64,000 nt of DNA from Cyanophora paradoxa (Eukaryota > Glaucocystophyceae > Cyanophorales > Cyanophoraceae): positions 310,001 to 374,000 of the forward strand of contig QPMI01000569.1 in NCBI GenBank assembly GCA_004431415.1, read 5' to 3'. Each line of letters starts with the position of its first letter. Positions within the stretch are counted from its first letter, which is position 1. Shown here in pieces: positions 8,184 through 17,640 of the stretch. Both the position numbers and the translations under genes were made by a program. A model generated the notes under the pieces. That model ran no database searches, was not told where the DNA came from, and saw only the letters and a list, made by a program, of their open reading frames with translations.

Positions 8184-8407
8184 GGCCGCTGCTCATCGCA
8201 GCGGAGGGCCACTGCACCCGGCAGTGGGCCCTGATGGTTGGCCGCTGCTCATCGCAGCGGAGGGCCACTGCACCCGGCAGTGGGCCCTGATGGTTGGCCG
8301 CTGCTCATCGCAGCGGAGGGCCACTGCACCCGGCAGTGGGCCCTGATGGTTGGCCGCTGCTCATCGCAGCGGAGGGCCACTGCACCCGGGAGTGGGCCCT
8401 ACAGTGG
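8184..8407 (+). repeat. 56-bp tandem repeat, four copies
   Basis: Units begin GGCCGCTGCTCATCGCAGC at 8184, 8240, 8296 and 8352. Each contains two hairpins: GCTGC-TCATC-GCAGC, and GGGCCACTGC with its near-perfect complement GCAGTGGGCCC around ACCCG. Degenerate relatives flank the array (about 8120-8183 and 8405-8450). The open frames through it are repeats of one another and are not credible genes. Confidence 0.85.
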
Positions 8408-9604
8408 TGGTTGGCTGGCCGTCGCTCCAGCGACGGAGGGTCCTCATCGGACCTACCCCCAGTTTTCCCGTTGCTCAACCGGAGCAGCGGGCTGGGAACC
8501 TTTTCTTGTAGCTGTTCCATTCAGTGTGTCCGACCCGCGTTGGTCGCACACCTCCTGGATTGCTCCCCTTCCTTGGGCGCTGATTGGGTTGCACAGTTGA
8601 AGCCGCGGGCTGATCACCCGTTCGGCTCTGGACCCTGCCACTTCCTGCTATCACCCTCTTCACCCCTTGGCCGGCCCCTTCCGGCTGCTTCCTGGCCTCC
8701 CTCGGGCGGCACGAGGACGTGCCGACGAGGAACACGCGGAGCTATTGCCTCACGGCTTTATGCCGTCAGGAGCCGGCACCCCGAGTCGCGCTACTCGCAG
8801 TGCTTGGCCTTAGTCTCCGCAGCGCTCGCATTGAGTGCGCCGATTGGACCCCCACTACTTTTCATGTACCCCTCCCGGGCTCACGCCCCGGGTGACACAC
8901 TTGTACCCTGCACCTGTTCACGAGTCACGACACACCAGCTCTGCCCGCCTGCGCTGCCAGCTTGCCTACGCTGCGCAGCACGCACGAGCATGTTCAGCTG
9001 TACCGGAAACCTGGTCCTTCTGAACACAGTTGCAAATCTGTACATGTACATGTGTGTGCCCTGTCAGTGTGCCCAGCGTTCTCAGTCTTCGAGATTCCCG
9101 AGTTCGAGGATTTCGATCATGACGACATCATTCAATTTGAGATGACACTGTGACAACGTACGTATACAATACTTGAGCGTATGCGGTTCGAATTCTGCTA
9201 CTGTAGTACGACAGTTTTCTAGACAGTGTTGCGACAGTTTTCCAGTAGCGATCCATTCCAGATTGCGACAGTGTACATGTAGTACCTGATCATGAAGCTT
9301 GCGCGTGCAGCTATCTATAGCGCTGTACGCATACAAATAAAATAAACAGAGTGCGAGCCCTACGCGTGAGATCGGACCGGACCGGATCCGGACGCTTCAG
9401 CTAGCCGCTGAGCGCTGCAGATCATCGGATCGCGCGGCCTTTTCGAATTCGGAAGAGGGGACTCGCAATCGAGGCCTGATCGATGTCATCACGGCATGTG
9501 CATGAAGGATGCATACATTACTAAGCTACCCCCTGGACCGGATGGCCAGGTCAGGCCTAGGGGCTGGCTATGATGGTACACGTACGGATCGCGATCGAGT
9601 GACA
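8408..9604. other. No gene recognised; possible retroelement 3' region
   Basis: This 1.2-kb stretch downstream of the integrase and tandem repeats holds only short overlapping frames with no family resemblance. It could be the untranslated or LTR part of the gypsy-type element. I could not find a matching second LTR in the window. Confidence 0.4.
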
Positions 9605-11184
9605 TCAGGGGACGGCGGGCCCCGGGCCGGGCGTGGCGGCGGCGCGGAAGGAGGAGGAGGAGTAGGAGGGGAGGGCGGCGCGGACGAGCCCCGTGAGCGC
9701 CCGCGTGTACTCCTCCCGGTGCTCCCGCACGTGCGCCACGTGCCGGCTCTGGGGGGGGGGAGGAGTTCAGGGGTACAGCTGGACAGAGAGGCGGCCGGCC
9801 CCGCGCACCTTTTCGAAGCAGAGGTGCGTGACACGGGCGCCCCGCGCCCTCCGCTCGTTCACCAGCCTCTCCACGAACCTGCCGGGTACCCCAAATGAGG
9901 CGGAGGGGGTACGGCGGAGGGGGTACGGCGGAGGGGGTACGGCGGCGGCGCGCACTCCCAGGGGCAGAGCGGGTCGTCCTTGGAGTGGACGAAGAGCTCG
10001 ACGATGTGGGACTGCGGGGGTACAGCGCTCCGCGTGGGCGGAGGGAGGGCGGGGTACAGGGCAAGGGAGGGCGGGAGGGGGGTACCGGGGCGGAGGCGAG
10101 GTTCCGGAAGTACTCCTGCAGGCGGCTCTCCTGCCCGCTGGGGAAAGCAGTCGGCAGGGGGTACGAAAGCGCGCGTCCGGTGAGGGGTACGCGGACCAGC
10201 GGAGGAGGGAGAAGAAGCCGAGCACGGAGACGGCGAGGGTGCCGGCGAAGTACGGGAGCGGGTTGAAGCCTGCGAGGGGGGGCGGGGCGGGTGTTGGGGG
10301 GGCCTGCGGGGCGGGGCGGGGCGGGGCAAGCGGGGGCGGGACCGGCGCCGGTGGTGATGGCCGTGAAGGCGACGTTGAGCTGGAGCTCGCAGGGGCAGCT
10401 GTCGAAGACGCAGCCCCGGATCCGGTCCTGCGCCCCCGCGAACCCCTGGCCCCCCGGCTTCAGCTCGCATCCAATCCGCGGGGGCCGTCCGGCGGGCGGG
10501 CGGGCGGGCGGGCGGGCGGGCGAGCGGACGGTGCCGGTCTTGAGAACGTGGAGGACGGATTCGTAGATGAAGCAGCCTGCGCTCGGGGCGGCTCGGCGGG
10601 GGGGGCGGGGGGGCGGGGGGAGAGCGGGCGGGCGGCGCGGGCGGGCGCACCGCCGTTGGAGAAGACGTGGAAGAGGACCGGGGGCATCTCGCCTCGCGCG
10701 TCCGCCAGCTCCGGCGCGCACAGCAGCGTCAGCAGCTCGCTCGCCATCTGCCCCGCCGCGCCCCCCAGATCAGCGGAGCGGCGGGGCCCGCTGAAGGGAC
10801 CGCGTCCCCCGAGCGCTCGGGCTCCGCGCGGGGCTCCGAGCGCAACTAATCTAGCTGCTTAAGCCGCGCTATCGTGCGCCCGAGCACGGACCTCCTCGCG
10901 AGGGCCGGAGGTCGGTGCGAAGACGGCGGCTCCGGAAGCGACGCCGGAGATCGTATCGAATCCGCGCTCCTGCATGCTGCGTGAGCGCACGCGCGTGGGC
11001 GGCGCGGGTAAAGCACCGTGTAAAGCTGCGCGTACTTCAGGACGTGCTTGATCTCAGCTCCGTACCAGCCAAGGAGGACGACGATCGGCACGGGACCGCT
11101 TCCGAGGCGCGAGGCGGGCTCATCCGCTCCTTCGGAGCACGTCCATCCGCGCGCCTCCGCGGCCTTCTTCACGGACTCGAGCAT
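9605..11184 (-). CDS. TMEM53-like protein (DUF829 alpha/beta-hydrolase-type family), spliced
   Basis: Read on the minus strand, exon 1 (11184-11017) gives VVLLGWYGAEIKHVLKYAQL, matching the family start LGW-x-GA-x-x-K-x-x-x-KY. Later exons give LFHVFSNGG (about 10670, the nucleophile elbow region), CFIYESVLHVLK, GCVFDSCPCE (about 10400, the G-x-x-FDS-x-P motif), HSKDDPLCPWE (about 9960-9990), VTHLCFEK, and HVAHVREHREEYTRAL near the end (stop at 9605-9607). The order and motifs fit TMEM53, an inner nuclear membrane protein with a hydrolase fold. About seven or eight exons are joined by introns starting GTGCGC or similar. The exon between 11017 and 10747 was not resolved. It faces the helicase gene across a short divergent promoter. 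Confidence 0.75.
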
Positions 11185-11351
11185 CCTTTACGCGTGACGA
11201 CTGCTTCGCACACGCTGCTCGTGTTGCGCGCTTGCTTCCGGAAGAGATGCGAGCCGAGCCGCTCGGAGCCGCCGAGCCGCCGTAGAGCTTGCCCGACGGG
11301 GTACAACGTCTCTAACGGGCCAGTCGCTCTGCGGATCTGCGGGCCTGCTGG
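11185..11351. promoter_or_regulatory. Divergent promoter between TMEM53-like and SMARCAL1-like genes
   Basis: Only 167 bases separate the two start codons, which point away from each other. The interval is GC-rich and has no obvious TATA box. A shared bidirectional promoter is inferred from spacing alone. Confidence 0.5.
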
Positions 11352-14300
11352 ATGGCAGATATGGACGACGACGCCTTCTGGGCGTCGGCGGAAGTGTTGC
11401 AGGCCGTGGACCGCGCGTCAGCTCAGCTTGCGCGCTCCACCGCGGCCCCTGCAGCGGGGCCGGCAGCGAATGCGCGGGGCTATCAGCAGCCGCAGCCTCC
11501 TCAGCAGACATCTTACCGGCCGCAGCAGCCTCCTCAGCAGCCGCAGTGGCACCAGCAGCGCACGGGACCGGCTGCCGCGTTCACCTCCGGACCAGGTCAA
11601 GGGAGCGGCACCTCCGGTGGACCCCGGCAAGCACCAGCGGCCGCTCCTTTCAATCAGAACGTTAATCCGAACTCGAGCGCGGGCTTCGCGCGCCCTGCGT
11701 CCGCTCCGAAGCCCGGCGAAGTCGCCCCAGGCGGGCGACCGGGCTCCGCCCCCAGCAAGGCCCCAAACGCTCCCACGATCACTTTTAAGCTGGAGCTCAC
11801 CTCGGACGTGCGTCTCGCGGTTTCCGTGGACGTAAATCCCATCCCCGCCATCATCAGCACGATCAAATCCCTCCCGAACCCCCCACCTGGTGCGGTGGCG
11901 CCAACGGCACGCGGTTCTGCAAGCTTTTCTGACCACAGCGACCGCTGCAGCCATCAAGAACGGCCAGCGCCTCACGTGGACTTTCCCGATAACCGCGTAC
12001 AGCGCGGTGGTGGACGGGCTCTCGAAGTCGCCCTCGCTCGTCGCGAAGCTCGACGGGGCGCTCCCGCCGTGGCTCGTCCGCGCGCTCTGCGAGCTGCGGC
12101 CGCAGGAGCAGCTGCTCGAGGATGGTGCGGCCGCGGCCGCCCGCCCGCGCGCCCGCTCCCCGCGCTGAACGCGAGCGCTCTGCGCAGACCCGCTGGAGCA
12201 GAGGGTCCTGCCACCCGCGCTCAAGGACAAGCTATTCGAGTACCAGAAGGAGGGAATCAGGTGCCCCGCTTCCCTCCTCTTTCCGGACAAGGCGCCCCGC
12301 TCAAGCGACCCGGCCCGGCCCCGCCCGGGACGGCGCGCGCAGATTTATCCTGCGGAAGAAAGGGCGCGCGCTGATCGGCGACGAGATGGGCCTCGGTGCG
12401 CCGCGCGCTCTTCGAGGTCCGACCGCTCCGAGGGGCCCCACTGACGGCCGGGCCGGCCCGCAGGCAAGACTGTCCAGGCCCTGGGCGCCGCCCTCTTCTA
12501 CAGGCGGGAGGCGCGCCCCGCCCCGGCCCCGCGCTCCTCCGCGCCGCACTCCGTCGCCCAGCTGACCGCTCTTCCCCGCGCCGCACAGTGGCCGCTCCTC
12601 ATCATCACGCCCTCCTCCCTGAAGTACTCCTGGTGTGAGGTGCGAACGCGTGCGGGACCGCCCCCGCCCCGCCCCGCCCCGTCGGCCCCCGCCGCTCCGC
12701 ATGCATCCCGCCCGACGCGGCCCCCCGCCGGGGCAGGCCTTCGAGAGCTGGGGCACGGGCGTCTCGGCGACGCGCGTGCTCGTCTGCGACGGGAAGCCCG
12801 AGCGCGTCGACCTCCGCGACGTCGAGGCGCGCCGTACCCCCCCGGACTCGAGCCGGGCGGGGCCGGGCCCGACCCGACCCGCCCCCCGCCCGCGCAGGTC
12901 GTGATCATGACGTACGACCAGGCGACGGGCTCCGCCGCCTGGCTCGCCCAGCGCAACTTCCAAGTACTTTCCTCCCCTCCCCTCGGCCCCGCGCCGCCCC
13001 GGGCTCATCGCGCTCCGCGCGCAGGTCGTGATCCTGGACGAGGCGCACTACATCAAGAACTACCAGGCGAAGCGCACGCAGGCGCTCGTCCCGATCCTCC
13101 AGCGCGCCCGCCGCGCGCTGCTCCTCACGGGCACGCCGCTCGTCTCGCGGCCGCGCGAGCTCTACCCGCTCCTCACCGCCCTGCACGGGAACCTCTTCCC
13201 GGGCCCGAGCTTCCAGGCCGACTTCGGCGCCCGCTACTGCGACCCCAAGCAGGCGAGCGCGCCGGACGGCGGCTCCCGCTGGCCCCTCCGACTGAGGGCG
13301 GGGCCGGCGGCAGGTGCGGCAGTGGCGCGGGGGCGGGTCGGGCTTCACGGTGACGACGTACGACGGGGCGAGCCGGGTGGAGGAGCTGCACGTGCTGCTG
13401 CGGACGGTGATGGTGCGGCGAATGAAGCGGGACGTGCTCGCGCAGCTCCCCGCCAAGCGCCGCCAGCGCGTCCTCGTCCAGGTCCGCGCTGCGGGGCCGG
13501 CGGGGCGGTCGGGTCCGCGCGGGGTCAGCGGGGGGCCCGGTTCGCGCAGGCGGAGGAGGGCCTGCTGGGGCAGCTGCGGAAGGACATCGCGGCGTCGCGC
13601 AAGGCGCTGGACGAGGCGAAGCGCGGGGACCGCGCGCCCCCCGCGAGCATGCCCCAGATGATCGAGCTCTACCGCCTCACCGGCCTCGCCAAGGCCCGAG
13701 CCCGAGCTCGAGCCCGCCCGCCCGCCCCGCTGAGCTCCGGGGGCGCAGGTGAAGGCCGTGGAGGAGTACGTGGCGGACGCGCTCGAGTCCTTCGGCGAGG
13801 CGGGGGAGAAGTTCCTCGTCTTCTCCCACCACCTCCAGGCCCGCCCCCGCACCCGCTTGCCCGCCCCCCGGACGCCAGCGACGGAGGGGTGGCGCCGCGG
13901 GGCAGGTGGGCGACGCCATCGAGGGCGTCCTCAAGAAGGCGAAGATGGTGCGCGGGGGCCCTGCCCGCCCGCCCTCTTGACTCGACCCCGAGCCGAGGGC
14001 GGGGCCCCCGCGCGCAGGCGGCGGGGAAGGAGTACATCCGGATCACGGGGCAGACAGCCCCGCACGAGCGGCAGTCCCTGGTGCGCGCGAGCGCGCGAGG
14101 CCGCCCGGGGTCCCCTCGGGGAGACGTCCCCGGCAGGTGGCGGCCTTCCAGAATGATCCGCGGTGCCGGGTGGCTGTGCTGAGCATCACGGCGGCGGGGA
14201 CGGGCCTCACCCTCACCGCCGCCTCCACCGCCATCTTCGCCGAGCTCGCCTGGACCCCCGCTGACATCTTCCAGGCCCGCCCGCCCCGCCCACGCGCCGC

Positions 14301-15258
14301 CCCAGGGGCAGGGGAAGGCGCGGCCTCACGCGCGATCGCGGGTCTTCGCAGGCGGAGGACCGCATCCACCGGATCGGGCAGGAGAGCCACAAGGCACGCG
14401 TGCCCGCTCTCGGCCCCTCGGCACGCCGGGGCGCGCGCCTGTGACGCGCCGGTGGGGCTCCGCAGGTGGAGATCCGGTACCTTGTAGCGCAGGGCACCGC
14501 CGACGACATCATGTGGCACGCCCCGCGCCCCGGACCCTCCCGGACCCTCTGAGGCGCCGGCGCGGCAGGCACATGCTCGACAAGAAGATCGGGGTGACGA
14601 CGCAGGCAATGAACGGCCACGGGGCCAGCCTCGAGGCACGTCGCCCCCGCTCCTTCCGCCCCCTTGCTACCCCCCCCCCTCTCCCCCGCTCCTTTGACGT
14701 GGCGCCCCGCAGGCCTCCACGGAGGGCGGCCACACCGCCTCCTCCTCCTCCGCCGCCGCCGCAGCCGCCGCCGCCGCCGCCTCCGCCCTGGCCCCCGACA
14801 TCCGCTCCCACTTCGGCCCGGCGGCGCCAGCTCTGGCAGCCTCGCACCCGCCCGCGCGCCCCGCGCCGCCCGGCCCTCCCTCCTCCTCCTCCTCTTCCTC
14901 CTCCGCCTCCTCCTCGGGGAAGGCCTCTGGGGCGCGGCGGGGCGCGCGGGCGCCGGCCTCGACGTCGGGGCCGGCCGGCGCCGCGCTGCCGCCCGAGGTG
15001 GTGGACCTCTGCGCGGACCTGCCCCCCGGCCTCTTCGACGACGACGGCGCCCCCGGGGGCGGCGCCGGCGGCGGCGGCCACCCCGACGGCGCGGCGGGGT
15101 ACGCGGAGGTCGGCGGCAGCGGCTACTTCGGCTTCGACGGGGCGGAGGAAGGGTACAACGCGTACCAGGTGGAGGGCGTGCTCCACGCCGGGGGCGGGTG
15201 GGTGGGCGGCCCCGCGGACCCGGCGCCCGGCCCCCCCGCCAAGCGCGCCCGCTGGTAG
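11352..15258 (+). CDS. SMARCAL1-like SNF2 annealing helicase, about 17 exons
   Basis: The N-terminus (about 130 residues) is disordered and Gln/Pro/Ala-rich. It is followed by a HARP-like segment (about 11780-12150: [28 protein letters not shown]) and the entry motif LFEYQKEGI. The SNF2 core follows in order: GDEMGLGKT (motif I), [14 protein letters not shown] (Ia), [12 protein letters not shown] (II, DEAH), LLLTGTPL (III), [19 protein letters not shown] (V) and EDRIHRIGQ (VI). This order and the HARP-like region point to the SMARCAL1/ZRANB3 group, ATP-driven enzymes that re-anneal RPA-coated DNA at stalled forks. The C-terminus is Gly-rich with a basic end, PAKRARW. Exons were joined by phase. 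About nine introns are GC-AG and six GT-AG, mostly 50-100 bases. It shares a divergent promoter with the TMEM53-like gene. Confidence 0.85.
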
Positions 15259-15808
15259 GCAGTGGTAGCCTAGCTGCCGCTGTGGCGAAGTCCTCGAGCG
15301 CGACCATCAGCGCTCCACGGCCGGCACTGGCCCCGGGCCCCGGCACGCAGCGGCCCGCCAGGGCCGCCACGGCAGCACCGGCGCGCGAACGAAGGCTCGA
15401 GGCTCGAGCTGGAGAAGCGGCGCAATTGAGTCCGGGTCGCGGGGGGGTACTAGAAACTTTGCGCCAGGCGATATCGATCGCGATGGCCAGGCCCAGCCGC
15501 GCAGCATGCGCGCGCACTGTTGCGCAGACGTCCGGGATCCACTCAAATTGTAAACTTCGAAGCCCGCGTTCGCCTCCGGTCTGGCCGGCGTCGCACTCGC
15601 ACCGCTTGCACAAGGCGAGCTCTCACACGTGCACCCGGCAGCTGCGGCGAGCACTAGGCCTGCAGCGGCATGACGGAGGCGGCCGATGGTCCGCCCTTCG
15701 ATTCAAATGCATATATATGCCCGCACCGGTGCTGACCCAGAGTCCCGCCGCGCCCGCGCCGCAGACGATGCGCGTACGCAGCCGCGGCCGCGGCCGGCAG
15801 CTCCAGCC
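15259..15808. other. Intergenic, no gene recognised
   Basis: GC-rich 550-base gap between the helicase stop and the WD40 gene start. It holds ATATATATGC near 15710 and otherwise nothing I can support. Confidence 0.4.
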
Positions 15809-17640
15809 ATGGCCAGTGCCGAGCGGCGCGCGTCGACGTCGTTATCCGCGAAGGTGAAGGCCGTCGGAGCGATGTCCGCGAAGATCGCGAGCGTGGGCGC
15901 GTACGTCGCGCCGGAGGCAGCGCGCCGCGGTCGCCTCGGCGGCCCCGTCACAGCCGTCTGCCTCGCCGCCGCGGGCACCGAGATCGGTGCGCGCCCCTCA
16001 GACCAGCAGTCCTAGGCCGACTGCGAGGCGCGCCCTCTGACGCGGGCTGGGCGGACGGGCGCAGTCGCGGCCTGCGCGGACAAGAGCCTCAGGTGCTACG
16101 ACGCCGCCAGCGGGGCGTGCCTGTGCGCATGCGCGCCTTGCGCACTCCGGGCCTGCGCCACCTGCAGCGCTGGGCTTATCTTGGGGCCCGGCGGCGGCGG
16201 CTGCGCAGGGCCCTCTACGAGAAGCTGGAGGGCGAGATCGCCGCGCTCTGCTCCGACGGCGAGGTTCGCACGAGGCGCCTGGCCGCCGCGCCGGCCCGCC
16301 GGCCGCGCCGACGTCCCAGCAGGACCTGGTCTTCAGCGGCGGGTCGGACGGGACGATAGTCCGCTGGACGCTCTCCGACGGGCCGGCCGCCGGCCGCTCC
16401 CTCTCCAAGCACGACGGGTGCGCCGAGAGCGAGAGCCGCGCTGGGCGGGCGGCCGGCCGGGGTGCATGCATGCAGCCGCTGACCCTGACGCGCTGCGGGG
16501 CGGGCGGGTGGGGTGCAGACCCGTGCTGTCGGTGGCGTACGAGCCGCGGCGGGGCGCGGTGCTCAGCGGGAGCCGGGACGGCACCGCCCGCGCCTGGGAC
16601 GCCGCCTCCGGCGCCGAGCTCCTCCGCGTCGGCAAGGAAGACGGTACCCCCCGCCCCGCCCCTCCTAGGAGCCGGCGGCCGGCCGGCGACCCTCACTCGC
16701 CCCGGAGGGATCACGGGCCCCGTGACGGCTCTGGCCGGGCCGCCCCCCGGGGCCGATCTCTTCGCCTTTGCCTGCGGCGATCTGTGCGCCCGTAACCCCG
16801 CGCCCCTCCGTCCCCCCTCACTTCTCCCCCTTCCCCCTCTCCCTGCAGGGACCCGGCGGGCACGGAGCACTTCGTGTTCGTGCGGCGGGGCCTGGGCGAG
16901 GAGGCGGCGCGCTGGCGGGTGCCGGATCGCGTGTGGGCGATGTGCCTCGCCCCGGACCTCTCGCACCTCTTCCTGGGCCACCAGGGGGGTACAATCACCG
17001 TCTGGAGCCTCGCCGAGCAGCGCTGCACCGCCACCCTCGAGGGGCACTCCCCCAAGCAGGTCCGCCTGTACCCCACCCTCCCTCCCGCCCCCTCTTCGCC
17101 CCCCCTGCTCCGCTCGAGCCGGCCGCCGGCAGGTCTCGCAGCTCGCCCTGATCCCCGGGGCCCTCGTCTCGTCGGGTACCCCCCGCGGCCCCCGGCCCGC
17201 TCCGGTATTCCGCTGTGCCGACCGATCTCCGTAGGCTTCGACCGGCGGGTGCTGCTGTGGAGCCTCCCCCCGGGCTCCTGGGCCGCCCCGCACCCCGCCC
17301 CCGCCCGCGAGTCCACCTCCCACAGCGGCGCCGTCAACGGCGTCGGTGAGCCCGCCCCGTACCCCCGCCGACCTGGCCCCCCCGCGCCAGACGCCCGCCC
17401 GGCAGCCCTGCGGCCCGACGGCGACGTCTTCACCGCCGGCTTCGACCACCGGGTACTCAACATTCTCCCCTCTCGTTCCAGCACCACCGGCGACGCACCC
17501 TCCCTTTTACCATCTCCAGCCCCCCTCCTCAGTCTCTGTACCCCGCAGGTGCACCGCCTCCCCGGGTTCGCCGTCAAGCCGGCGGGAATGCCGGAGGGCG
17601 CCGCTGCCGCCGCGCCCGCCGTGCGGGAGGTGGAGCTGGT
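15809..17640 (+). CDS. WD40-repeat protein, spliced; 3' end uncertain
   Basis: From an ATG at 15809 (MASAERRASTSLSAKVKAVG) the exons give a run of WD40 blades: CLAAAGTEIG, ADKSLRCYDAASGAC, DLVFSGGSDGTIVRWTLS, LSGSRDGTARAWDAASGAEL, LFLGHQGGTITVWSLAEQ and SGFDRRVLLWSLPPG, then DGDVFTAGFDHRV. At least six or seven blades are visible, enough for one propeller, an adaptor fold for protein complexes. Introns are short and C-rich and often begin GTACCCC. No closing stop is certain. The last exon ends near VREVELV, after which membrane-protein exons follow in the same direction, so the two could be one gene. Confidence 0.65.

Noticed and set aside
8294-9145. Open frame of 283 codons downstream of the integrase
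   Set aside because: It begins inside the 56-bp tandem array and continues through low-similarity sequence. Other frames are equally open, and there is no domain pattern.
7992-9480. A 3' long terminal repeat of a gypsy element
   Set aside because: No matching 5' LTR, polypurine tract or primer-binding site was found in the window, so an LTR cannot be supported.
9693-10862. Plus-strand open frame of 389 codons opposite the TMEM53-like gene
   Set aside because: It is an antisense shadow. The minus strand carries recognisable family motifs in ordered exons, while the plus frame is Arg/Gly/Ala low complexity produced by high GC content.
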